Part shown: one piece after another, positions 55,919 through 63,413 of the stretch
How the letters are laid out: the number at the start of each line of letters is the position of its first letter
How positions within the stretch are numbered: the first letter of the stretch is position 1
Source of the DNA: Amorphoplanes digitatis
Lineage (GTDB): Bacteria > Actinomycetota > Actinomycetes > Mycobacteriales > Micromonosporaceae
Reading direction: 5' to 3'
Length of the DNA: 64,000 bases
NCBI RefSeq assembly: GCF_014205335.1
Contig: NZ_JACHNH010000001.1
Span: 4,644,501-4,708,500, forward strand
Notes under the pieces: generated by a model
Database searches by the model: none
The model's input: only the letters and a program-made list of their open reading frames with translations
Told to the model about the DNA's origin: nothing
Translations under genes and position numbers: made by a program

Positions 55919-56473
55919 TCACGGCCGCAGCGCGCGGTCGAGCAGCGACCAGGCCGCCTCGGCGGTCGCCCGGCGCTCGGCCTCTCCGACCTTCGCGACC
56001 AGCGAGGCGATCAGGCCCACCGCCAGCATCACCTCGTCGACGGTCACCACCGGCCGCAGCACGCCCGCCCGGCGTGCCTGGTCGACCGCGCCCGCGAGCG
56101 CCGAGCGCACCCGGTCGTGGATCGCCTCCAGCCTGGAGTCGCGGTCGGCGCCGGTGACGATGTCGACGAACGCCACCGAGTCGATCATCTGCCGGGTCAG
56201 GACCGCGAACAGGTCGTCGAGGCCGCGGTCCGGGTCGGCCGCCAGCGCCTCGATCTCGGCGACGTTCGTGTCGAACGCCGCCAGCGCCAGGCCCACCCGG
56301 TCGGGGAAGTGCCGGTACAGCACACCCTGACCGACACCCGCCCGCTTGGCGACCGCGTTGAGCGGCGCGTCGATGCCCTGCTCCGCGAAGACCTCGGTCG
56401 CGGCGGCGACGATCGCCAGCCGGTTCTCCCGCGCCGCGCCCGGGCCACGATTGGCGCGCGGAGATGCGGTCAT
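55919..56473 (-). CDS. TetR-family regulator
   Basis: This 184-residue protein has a TetR helix-turn-helix at about 20-60 (APLNAVAKRAGVGQGVLYRHFPDR) and a helical ligand domain. It converges on the SDR gene and is divergent from the glycosyltransferase gene, with only 35 bases between the starts. It probably controls one or both neighbours. I see no clear palindrome in the short intergenic space. Confidence 0.93.
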   Translation of the reverse strand: MTASPRANRGPGAARENRLAIVAAATEVFAEQGIDAPLNAVAKRAGVGQGVLYRHFPDRVGLALAAFDTNVAEIEALAADPDRGLDDLFAVLTRQMIDSVAFVDIVTGADRDSRLEAIHDRVRSALAGAVDQARRAGVLRPVVTVDEVMLAVGLIASLVAKVGEAERRATAEAAWSLLDRALRP

Positions 56474-56508
56474 GCCCTCACAGTACGGCGATCGGCTATG
56501 CAGGACCC

Positions 56509-57732
56509 ATGCGAATTCTCATCGTGACGGCGGGTACGCGGGGCGACGTCGCGCCGTTCACCGGCCTGGGCCGGCGGCTCCAGGACGCCGGCCACCGGGT
56601 GGCGCTGGCAGCACACCACCGTTTCGCCGGTCTCGTGCGCGACTGCGGACTGGAGTACCGTGCCCTGCCCGGCGATCCGGTCGAGCTCACCCGCGCCCGG
56701 ACGGCCGCACCGTCACCGGAGTCCGCGCGGGAGGTGTTCGCCGCGTTCCTCGACGAACTGGGCGACGGCGTCCTGACCGCCGCGGCATCCGGCACCGACG
56801 TGCTGCTCACCGCGTTCGGCCCGGCCCCGCTGAGCCGGCTCGTCGCCGAGGGCCTCGGCATTCCCAGCGCCGGCGTCTACCTCGCGCCGGGCGTACCCAC
56901 CCGGGAGTTCCCGCCGCCCGGCTGGCCCGACGCCGGGCAGATGTCGCCGGCCGGCAACTTCACCGCAGGCCGCACCGTGCTCGCCCGGACCGACGCCCTC
57001 TACGCCGACGTCCTGCGGCGGCTGCGCACCCGGCTCGACCTGCCGGACCGCGCCGCGCGGGCGGCAGGCCCGCCGGACGACTGGCCGGTCTGCCACGGCT
57101 TCAGCCCCGCGGTGGTCCCCCGCCCGGCGGACTGGCCCTCGAACGTGCACGTGACCGGCTACTGGTGGCCGGAGCGCCCGCCGGGATGGCAACCCCCGGA
57201 TCCGCTTGTCGACTTCCTCGGCGCCGGGCCTCCCCCGGTGTTCATCGGGTTCGGCAGCATGACCCCGGCCGACGAACGGCTCCAGGACGTCGTCACGGCC
57301 GCCGTCAAACGTGCCGGCGTCCGCGCCGTCGTCCAGTCCGGCTGGGCCGGCCTGGCACCCGCCGGCGACGACATCCTGCCGGTCGGCGACCTGCCACACG
57401 ACTGGCTCTTCCCCCGTACGGCCGCCGTGGTCCACCACGCCGGCGCGGGCACCACCGCCGCCGGCCTGCGCGCGGGAGTGCCGGCGGCCGCCGTACCCGT
57501 CCTGGTCGACCAGCCGTTCTGGGCGGCCAGACTGCACCACCTCGGCGTCGCACCCCGCCCACTGCCCATGCCCGAACTGACCGCCGCCACCCTGGCCGCC
57601 GCACTGCGCTCCTGCCTCGACCGCCCGTCCTACCGCGACCGCGCCAAAGACCTGGCCCACCGGATCGCCACCGAGGACGGCGCCGCCGCCGTGCTGACGG
57701 TGACAGCGCGACTCCAACACGAACGTGGGTGA
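56509..57732 (+). CDS. GT1 (MGT/sterol-type) glycosyltransferase
   Basis: The ATG at 56509 (MRILIVTAGTRGDVAPFTGLGRRL) gives 407 residues. The N-terminal block is that of the GT-B fold GT1 enzymes of the macrolide/vancomycin/sterol group. The C-terminal donor site shows VFIGFGSM and HHAGAGTTAAGLRAGVPAAAVP, with VDQPFWA just after it. It transfers a sugar from a nucleotide donor to a small hydrophobic acceptor. Neighbouring KstD-like and SDR genes suggest a polycyclic acceptor; that is inference. Confidence 0.92.
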   Translation: MRILIVTAGTRGDVAPFTGLGRRLQDAGHRVALAAHHRFAGLVRDCGLEYRALPGDPVELTRARTAAPSPESAREVFAAFLDELGDGVLTAAASGTDVLLTAFGPAPLSRLVAEGLGIPSAGVYLAPGVPTREFPPPGWPDAGQMSPAGNFTAGRTVLARTDALYADVLRRLRTRLDLPDRAARAAGPPDDWPVCHGFSPAVVPRPADWPSNVHVTGYWWPERPPGWQPPDPLVDFLGAGPPPVFIGFGSMTPADERLQDVVTAAVKRAGVRAVVQSGWAGLAPAGDDILPVGDLPHDWLFPRTAAVVHHAGAGTTAAGLRAGVPAAAVPVLVDQPFWAARLHHLGVAPRPLPMPELTAATLAAALRSCLDRPSYRDRAKDLAHRIATEDGAAAVLTVTARLQHERG

Positions 57733-57769
57733 GCCGGCGAGCGTCACGATCGCGATGGGCCGACCGGGA

Positions 57770-58120
57770 TCATCCGCCGGCCGAGGGTGGCTTGGGCAAC
57801 TCCCAGACCCGGGCGAATTCGTCGGCGACCTGGGACTGGCGCCAGACCAGCCGAAGGCCGTCCTCCACCGAGTCGATCCCGTCGGCCAACGGCCCGAAGA
57901 CGACGAATTCGTGGGGGATCACCCGGTCGGCCACGTCTTTCCGCCCCAAGGGATCCGGGAATCGCAGCGCCACCCTGTCGCCGACGCGGCGGCAGATTTC
58001 CGGCCCGTCCCCGGCGCCCGAGAAGGCGGAGTCGTATTCCGGGAGCGGATCCTCGAATCCCCCATCGAGGAGAAACCGGAAACCCCAGGTCCGCCCGCGA
58101 GTGGCCCAGATGAGGCTCAT
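57770..58120 (-). CDS. Hypothetical protein of the GTPase cassette
   Basis: I do not recognise this 116-residue soluble protein. Its ATG overlaps the GTPase stop by 4 bases (ATGA), so the two are coupled. It begins MSLIWATRGRTWGFRFLL and has a GFEDPLPEYDSAF stretch and a FVVFGPLADGI strand; there is no membrane segment. Function could be linked to the GTPase only by position. Confidence 0.7.
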   Translation of the reverse strand: MSLIWATRGRTWGFRFLLDGGFEDPLPEYDSAFSGAGDGPEICRRVGDRVALRFPDPLGRKDVADRVIPHEFVVFGPLADGIDSVEDGLRLVWRQSQVADEFARVWELPKPPSAGG

Positions 58121-59268
58121 CTGCGGCTCCTGAGGAGGATCTGCTCCTCCTCGCCCTTGTCCAGGTCCATCCGAAAGCCGGTCAATGTGGCGGCAAGGTA
58201 TTCATGTTTGGCCAGCGCTTCGGCGTTGACCTCCCTGAGTTTGTCCCCTGCCAGCTTGGCCGCCTCGTTCACGAGACTGGGACCGACAAGGCTCAGCAGG
58301 TGGCCCACCGGTCCGGGCAGCCTGACCTTGCGTCCGATCAGCGCGGTGGCCAGGGTTTCGGCACCGCCCAGCAGATTCTCGGCCACCTTCCCAGGGATCT
58401 GCCTCGCCTGGGCCCACCGGACGTGCCGCTCGAACGGGAGCATGGCGGCCAGCGGCAGGACCAGGTCCAGACCGACGCGCTCGGTCACCTCGATCTTGCC
58501 TGCGTCGAACTTCGCCGACGAGAGCAGCACGAAGTCCTCACCCACTGACAGCGCGTCGCTTGCCTCCACGAACCCGGCGAGGACCTTGCGCAGTTCGTCT
58601 ATGTCGTCGCAGGCCTTCTCGATGAGTAGATCCCTGAACTTGAAGACGTTCGTATCTGGCATCAGATCGGCTTTCGACAACGCCATCATCCAGATTCGCG
58701 GGAACTCGACCAGAGGCTTTCCGTCTTCCAGCAGATCATCCTTGAGCGACAGCAGACCGTTGCGGAAGTTGGCCAGTAACGACTTGAGGTACCGCTCCTC
58801 CTCGCCGGCGTTGTCCAGCAACCGCTGACCGTCCACCAGCAGGAGAGCGACATCGGAACCCAGCAGAGATCTGAACGTGTCAATCCTGCGCTGGGCCTCC
58901 TCCGGTCCGCTCACGTCCTGCTCGAACCATTCACCCGGGTAGTCGTGCCAGACGAGGCGCAGGGCGTCGAAGGGCCTGGCCTTCATCGCCGTGGCATCAG
59001 ACCCGTCCTTCAGCTTGACCGAGAAGGAGTAGGACATGGCGGAGAAACGGTTGGCTCCGGGCACCCGCGCGGAATCCCTCATGCCAAGGTAGTTTCGATG
59101 CAACCGGGCGCCCTGGCCGATATCGTCCGCCACGACGTTGAACAGGCTCTTCCGCAGGTACTGAGGCTCCTGCGTGGCTCCGTAGAACGAAGAGAGCATG
59201 ACGGTCTTGCCGCTGCCGCTCTCACCGAATACCGCAATGTGCTGTTCCAGCGCCCGGCTCAGTTGCAT
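58117..59268 (-). CDS. TRAFAC-type GTPase, candidate conflict-system component
   Basis: This 383-residue protein has Walker A FGESGSGKT (Lys21), a DxxG-type switch in HDYPGEWF (Asp109, Gly112), a second hydrophobic strand ending VDGQRLLD, and an NKxD-like SKAD (Asp201). The layout resembles TRAFAC/double-GTPase-type proteins found in bacterial conflict islands; GTP specificity is inferred from SKAD. The C-terminal third is helical and amphipathic (GPVGHLLSLVGPSLVNEAAKL) and may touch membranes. Local GC is clearly lower than the window (about 47% in 58621-58680), suggesting acquisition by transfer. It forms a two-gene cassette with the downstream 116-residue gene. Confidence 0.75.
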   Translation of the reverse strand: MQLSRALEQHIAVFGESGSGKTVMLSSFYGATQEPQYLRKSLFNVVADDIGQGARLHRNYLGMRDSARVPGANRFSAMSYSFSVKLKDGSDATAMKARPFDALRLVWHDYPGEWFEQDVSGPEEAQRRIDTFRSLLGSDVALLLVDGQRLLDNAGEEERYLKSLLANFRNGLLSLKDDLLEDGKPLVEFPRIWMMALSKADLMPDTNVFKFRDLLIEKACDDIDELRKVLAGFVEASDALSVGEDFVLLSSAKFDAGKIEVTERVGLDLVLPLAAMLPFERHVRWAQARQIPGKVAENLLGGAETLATALIGRKVRLPGPVGHLLSLVGPSLVNEAAKLAGDKLREVNAEALAKHEYLAATLTGFRMDLDKGEEEQILLRSRR

Positions 59269-59315
59269 GGCAGAACCCTACGCGAGCTGACTTACTCTCG
59301 ATCAGGCCCGGACCG

Positions 59316-59337
59316 TGCCGGACCAGGCGTTCCGGCA
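59316..59337 (-). terminator. Probable terminator of the acyl-CoA ligase gene
   Basis: TGCCGGA (59316-59322) and TCCGGCA (59331-59337) form a perfect 7-base-pair stem with an 8-base loop, just past the ligase stop. It also insulates the GTPase cassette promoter, which must lie in 59269-59345. Confidence 0.6.
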
Positions 59338-59345
59338 TGCCGCCG

Positions 59346-60887
59346 TCATGTCACATCCTCGCGCAGCAGCCGGCGCAGGAGCTTGCCCGACGGGGTGCGG
59401 GGCAGTGCGTGGACCACGGTCAGGGCGGCGAGGCGCTTGTAGCCGGCCGTGCGGTGTGCCAGCCATTCGATGACCGCCGCGGTGTCGAGCGGGCCGGACG
59501 CGACCACGTAGGCGACCGGCACCTCACCGTGCCGGTCGTCGGGGCGGCCGGTCACCGCGGCGTCCGCGATCGACGGATGGGTGAGGAGCAGCGCCTCGAG
59601 CTCCGCCGGCGGCACCTGGTAGCCGTCGACCTTGATGATCTCCTTGAGGCGGTCCACGACGACGACGTTGCCCGCGTCGTCGAGGTGGCCGAGGTCTCCG
59701 GTGCGCAGCCAGCCGTCCGGGTTCACCGCCTCCGCCGTGGCGGACGGCCGACCGAGGTAGCCGGCCATCACCTGCGGGCCGCGTACCCACAGCTCACCGG
59801 CCTCACCGGGGCCGCACGCGCGGCCGCTCTCCGGGTCGACCACCGTCAGCTCGGTGTTCGGCAGGAGCCGGCCCACCGTGCCGGGCGGGCCCGGACCGGA
59901 CCGGTCGGGTACGCAGATGCCCGCGGTCGTCTCGGTCAGGCCCCAGCCCTGCGCGACAACGCAGCCGGGCAGCCGGGCCGCGACGGCCCGCTGCACCGCG
60001 GCCGGCAGTGGGGCGCCGCCGACGGCGAGCCACTCCAGCGAGGACAGGTCCCGCCCGGCGGCGGCCGGATGGTGTGCGAGGAAGGCGGCGACCGGCGGCG
60101 GCACCGCGGTCACGCTGACCCGGTGCCGCTCGATGAGGTCGAGCACCGGTTCGGGTGCGAAGCGCGGGACGGTGACCACGGTGGCGCCGACGGCCAGCGG
60201 CACGAGCAGCGTGACGATGCCGCCCAGCACGTGGAAGAACGGTGCCAGCGCCAGAACCATGTCCCGTTCGCCGAACCGTGCCACCGCCTGGACCTGCCGC
60301 ACCATCGTCACCAGGTTGGTGTGGGTCAGCAGCACGCCCTTGGGCAGGCCGGTGGTCCCGCTCGAATACGGCAGCAGGGCCACCGCGCCCGGGTCGGTCG
60401 CGGCCGGTGGCGCCGGATCGTCGCAGGCCAGCACCGTACGCAGGGCGACGGCCCGGTCATCGTCGCCGAGCGTCACGACGTGCCGGATCCCCGGCATGGC
60501 GGCCGCCGCCTCGCTCAGCGGCGGGGCGGCGACGATGACCCCGGCGTCCGCGTCGGCGATCTGCGCCGCGGCCTCCCGGGCCGTCCAGGCCGGGTTCATC
60601 GCGGTCACCCGGGCGCCCAGCCTCATGGCCGCGAGCGCGCAGGCCGCCCACGGTGGGGTGTTCGGCGCCCAGACGGCGACGGTGTGCCCGGGCCCGACAC
60701 CGCGTCCGGCGAGCCACGCGCTGATCCGCAGGACGCGACGCCCGAGCTCGGCGTAGCTCACCGAGGCGCCCGACGGGCCGTCGATGAGGGCGGTGTGTTC
60801 GCCGCGGCGCTCGATGGCGGACTCCACCATCGCCGGCAGGGTGGTCCCGCCGACGGGCACCTCGGGGTAGCCGCTGCGCCAGATCAT
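59346..60887 (-). CDS. AMP-forming acyl-CoA ligase (4-coumarate:CoA ligase-like)
   Basis: The ATG at 60887 (MIWRSGYPEVPVGG) has GGGAGG 7 bases upstream and gives 513 residues. Adenylation motifs are LPYSSGTTGLPKGV (A3-type P-loop), GWGLTET, LRTGDLG and the C-terminal catalytic Lys in PRTPSGKLLRR. The enzyme activates a carboxylic acid as its CoA thioester through an acyl-AMP; substrate could be an aromatic or medium-chain acid. It is divergent from a TetR gene, and two perfect palindromes between them indicate TetR control. Confidence 0.93.
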   Translation of the reverse strand: MIWRSGYPEVPVGGTTLPAMVESAIERRGEHTALIDGPSGASVSYAELGRRVLRISAWLAGRGVGPGHTVAVWAPNTPPWAACALAAMRLGARVTAMNPAWTAREAAAQIADADAGVIVAAPPLSEAAAAMPGIRHVVTLGDDDRAVALRTVLACDDPAPPAATDPGAVALLPYSSGTTGLPKGVLLTHTNLVTMVRQVQAVARFGERDMVLALAPFFHVLGGIVTLLVPLAVGATVVTVPRFAPEPVLDLIERHRVSVTAVPPPVAAFLAHHPAAAGRDLSSLEWLAVGGAPLPAAVQRAVAARLPGCVVAQGWGLTETTAGICVPDRSGPGPPGTVGRLLPNTELTVVDPESGRACGPGEAGELWVRGPQVMAGYLGRPSATAEAVNPDGWLRTGDLGHLDDAGNVVVVDRLKEIIKVDGYQVPPAELEALLLTHPSIADAAVTGRPDDRHGEVPVAYVVASGPLDTAAVIEWLAHRTAGYKRLAALTVVHALPRTPSGKLLRRLLREDVT

Positions 60888-60908
60888 CGTGGCACCTCCC
60901 GCCACTCG

Positions 60909-60924
60909 CTTGACACGTGTCAAG
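60909..60924. promoter_or_regulatory. TetR-type operator, copy 1
   Basis: CTTGACACGTGTCAAG is a perfect 16-base palindrome, 21 bases before the acyl-CoA ligase start. It is identical to copy 2, whose centre is 28 bases away. Confidence 0.8.
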
Positions 60925-60935
60925 TAGACTCTTCG

Positions 60936-60953
60936 GCTTGACACGTGTCAAGC
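60936..60953. promoter_or_regulatory. TetR-type operator, copy 2
   Basis: GCTTGACACGTGTCAAGC is a perfect 18-base palindrome containing the same 16-base core as copy 1. It ends 19 bases before the preferred TetR start, so a bound dimer would block both divergent promoters. Confidence 0.8.
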
Positions 60954-60972
60954 GATGACGAGGATGAACACC

Positions 60973-61554
60973 ATGGCCGACGAACCGACCCGGGAACGCG
61001 TGCTGTCCGCGGCCTGGGGACTCGCGCACGAACGCGGCTCGGTCCGGTTCACGCTGGCCGAGGTGGCGTCGCGGGCGGGCATCTCCCGCCAGGCGCTCTA
61101 CCTGCACTTCGACAACCGGGCCGGCCTGCTCGTCGCGATGGCCCGCCGGATCGACCACAGCTCCGGCTTCGTGCGCCGGATCGCCGCGACGCGCGACCAG
61201 CCCGCCCTGCCCGGCCTGCGGCAGGTGCTGCGCCTCTGGTACGAGCACCTGGCCGAGATCCTGCCGGTCGCCCGGGCGCTGGAGGCGGCCGCCATCACCG
61301 CCGAGGACGGCGCCGAGGCCTTCCACGACCGCATGCGTGCCTGGCACGAGACGCTCCGCGTCAGCATCGACGCGATCGCCGGCGCGGGGCTGCTTCGTCA
61401 GGAGTGGACGGTGGACCGCGCCACCGACTGGGTCTGGGCCCGCACCCAGCCCGTCGTCTACGACTACCTGGTCGGGCGGTCCGGATGGACCCCCGAGGCG
61501 ATGACCGAACAGACGATCCGCTCGGTGGTCGCCGACCTCGTCGAGGGCGCCTGA
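60973..61554 (+). CDS. TetR-family regulator of the acyl-CoA ligase
   Basis: The ATG at 60973 (MADEPTRERVLSAAW) is preferred over ATGs at 60955 and 60964 because GAGG lies 9 bases upstream; the protein is then 193 residues. The helix-turn-helix is FTLAEVASRAGISRQALYLHFDNRAGLL. The C-terminal half is a helical ligand domain that may sense an acid or acyl-CoA. Duplicate palindromes between it and the divergent ligase gene are its probable binding sites. Confidence 0.93.
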   Translation: MADEPTRERVLSAAWGLAHERGSVRFTLAEVASRAGISRQALYLHFDNRAGLLVAMARRIDHSSGFVRRIAATRDQPALPGLRQVLRLWYEHLAEILPVARALEAAAITAEDGAEAFHDRMRAWHETLRVSIDAIAGAGLLRQEWTVDRATDWVWARTQPVVYDYLVGRSGWTPEAMTEQTIRSVVADLVEGA

Positions 61555-61609
61555 GCCTCATTCGCCCTTTCGCCCATGCGCGGCAGATCCCCTGTGACAC
61601 TGGGAGACG

Positions 61610-62533
61610 ATGGGAACGTCGAGGCAGTCCGGCGCCGGTCCGCCCAGGGAGCAGGTCGCGCTGCGCGCGTCCCTGGTCGCCACGGCCGTGCTCGCGGCGC
61701 TCGGTGTCGGCTGGGGCCTGGCCGCAGGCTCACAGGCGATCCTGCTCGATGGCGCGTACACCCTGATCGGCATGGTCCTGACCGGCCTGTCGCTGCACGC
61801 CGCACGGGTGATGGAGGCCGGGCCGACACCCCGCTATCCCTTCGGCCGGGAGTCACTGGCGCCGCTCGTCGTCGGCATGCAGGGGCTCGTCCTGCTGGGC
61901 ACCTGCGGCTACGCCGCGCTCGACGCCACCCGCGTCATCCTCGACGGCGGCGCCGACGAGGTCTCCCCCGGATCCATGGCCGCCTACGGCCTGCTCACCG
62001 CCCTTGGCGCGCTGGCGATCCACCGGTACCTGCGGCGCGCGGACCCGGCCTCCGACCTGCTCGACGCCGAGGCACGGCAGTGGTGGGCCGGCGCCCTGCT
62101 CAGCCTGGTCGTCCTGGTGGGATCGGTGCTCGCACTGCTGCTCGGCGACCGCCTCGGTCCGGGACCGCAGCGCTACCTCGACCCGGTGCTGGTGCTGGTG
62201 GCCTGCCTGCTGCTGGTGCCGCAGCCGGTCCGCATGATCAGGACCATGGCCGTCGAGTTGCTGGAGGGCGCCGCCGATCAGCGGGTCCAGCAGCCCGTCC
62301 GCGACCGGGTCGACCGGGTCGGCGAACAGTTCGGCCTCGGCCGGCCGGCGCTGCGGGTGGGCAAGGTCGGACGCAAGCTGTACGTGGAGGCCGACTTCGT
62401 CGTCGAGCCGGGGCGCTGGGACATCGCCGACGAGGACCGGGTACGCCGGGAGACCGCGTCGCAGCTCTCCGACCTGCCGTACGACGTCTGGCTCAACCTC
62501 GAACTGACCACCGACCCCAGCCGGCTCGCCTGA
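61610..62533 (+). CDS. Cation diffusion facilitator (CDF) family transporter
   Basis: This 307-residue membrane protein has GGGAG 4 bases before the ATG. About six TM helices are visible between residues 20 and 205, with the TM2 metal-site region SQAILLDGAYTLIG and the YPFGRE loop typical of the family, and a TM5 region DPASDLLDAEARQWWAG. A cytoplasmic ferredoxin-like C-terminal domain follows (about 225-300). CDF proteins export Zn, Fe, Mn or Co in exchange for protons. The metal cannot be told from sequence; the usual HxxxD of TM5 is here DxxxD-like and may shift selectivity. Confidence 0.85.
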   Translation: MGTSRQSGAGPPREQVALRASLVATAVLAALGVGWGLAAGSQAILLDGAYTLIGMVLTGLSLHAARVMEAGPTPRYPFGRESLAPLVVGMQGLVLLGTCGYAALDATRVILDGGADEVSPGSMAAYGLLTALGALAIHRYLRRADPASDLLDAEARQWWAGALLSLVVLVGSVLALLLGDRLGPGPQRYLDPVLVLVACLLLVPQPVRMIRTMAVELLEGAADQRVQQPVRDRVDRVGEQFGLGRPALRVGKVGRKLYVEADFVVEPGRWDIADEDRVRRETASQLSDLPYDVWLNLELTTDPSRLA

Positions 62534-62549
62534 TCCGCACGCCCGGGCC

Positions 62550-62899
62550 TCAGGCGGACCTCGCCTCGCGGATGATCGTCACCGCGGCGCGCTCGATCTC
62601 CTCCAGGCGGTAGGTGTGCCGTGGCCGGCCGAACACGCCACAGTGGACCGAGACCCGTTGGGTCCCGCCGCCGTCCTGACGCTCAGTCCGGTCAGCACGG
62701 TGACGAGCACCGCGACGCCCGCGACCAGCAGCGGGATCGCCGGGCCGGCCGGGTCGAGCCAGCCGCCGCGCGACAGGCTCCCCAGCAGCAGCGGCGGCAC
62801 CGTCAGGGCCGCGACGAGGGCCACCACCATCGGCCAGTTCGCCGCCCGGCCGGTGTAGATCGAGTACCGGCCCTGGCCGGGTGGCGCGGATGCCGTCAT
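62550..62899 (-). pseudogene. Small two-TM membrane protein with PH-like end, frameshifted
   Basis: From ATG 62899 the frame reads MTASAPPGQGRYSIYTGRAANW and two TM helices (WPMVVALVAALTVPPLLL and IPLLVAGVAVLVTVLTGLSV), then turns into unlikely Arg/Ser-rich sequence. The adjacent frame continues QRVSVHCGVFGRPRHTYRLEEIERAAV to a stop at 62550, the kind of sequence found after the last TM helix in membrane proteins next to YtrA-type regulators. One missing base near 62660-62683 explains it. The protein is also short at the C-terminus. It follows the GntR gene by 22 bases on the same strand. Confidence 0.7.
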
Positions 62900-62921
62900 G
62901 GTGCACCGTCCTCTCGAAGTG

Positions 62922-63269
62922 TCACGTCAGCCTCTCGATGAGGCGAATCAGGTCCTGGCGCCCCAGGCCGTGCCGGCGTGCGACGGCCACGAGCGTCGTG
63001 GCCGCCTCGGTCACCGGGGAAGGCTCGGTGACCGAGGACGCGACCCGCGCGCCGCGGCCCCGGCGGAACTCCAGCACGCCGTCGTCGCGCAGTCGCCGGT
63101 AGGCGGCCAGCACCGTGTTGCGGTCGACCGACAGCGCCTCGGCCAGTTCGGCCGCCGGCGGCAGCCGCTCGCCGACGGCGAGCTCCCCCGAAGCCACGCC
63201 CCGGCGGACGCACGCCACGATCTGGAGTGGCAGCGTCTCCCGCGAAGAATGATCAACGGTCCATCTCAT
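62922..63269 (-). CDS. GntR-family regulator, YtrA type
   Basis: This 115-residue protein begins MRWTVDHSSRETLPLQIVA. The winged helix-turn-helix (GERLPPAAELAEALSVDRNTVLAAYRRLRDDGVLEFRRGRG) is followed by only about 40 residues, the short dimerisation tail of the YtrA subgroup. These regulators usually control the adjacent membrane or ABC genes. A perfect GTGCTA-N7-TAGCAC inverted repeat lies immediately before its start, consistent with autorepression of the GntR-membrane protein operon. Confidence 0.92.
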   Translation of the reverse strand: MRWTVDHSSRETLPLQIVACVRRGVASGELAVGERLPPAAELAEALSVDRNTVLAAYRRLRDDGVLEFRRGRGARVASSVTEPSPVTEAATTLVAVARRHGLGRQDLIRLIERLT

Positions 63270-63270
63270 A

Positions 63271-63289
63271 GTGCTAGCATTATTAGCAC
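63271..63289. promoter_or_regulatory. GntR operator
   Basis: GTGCTA (63271-63276) and TAGCAC (63284-63289) are perfect 6-base arms around an AT-rich 7-base spacer. The site begins 1 base before the GntR ATG and is AT-rich against a GC-rich background, so it probably also contains the promoter -10 element. Confidence 0.7.
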
Positions 63290-63413
63290 CATTTCCCGAA
63301 CGGTCAACCGCCCGCCCGTACGCCGGAAGCGTGACGGTCCGGCGCGGAGCCACCGGCCCGAAGGCGATCGTGAGAGCGTTCGGGTAGGCGCACGCTACGA
63401 GCGGGGAGATCCG

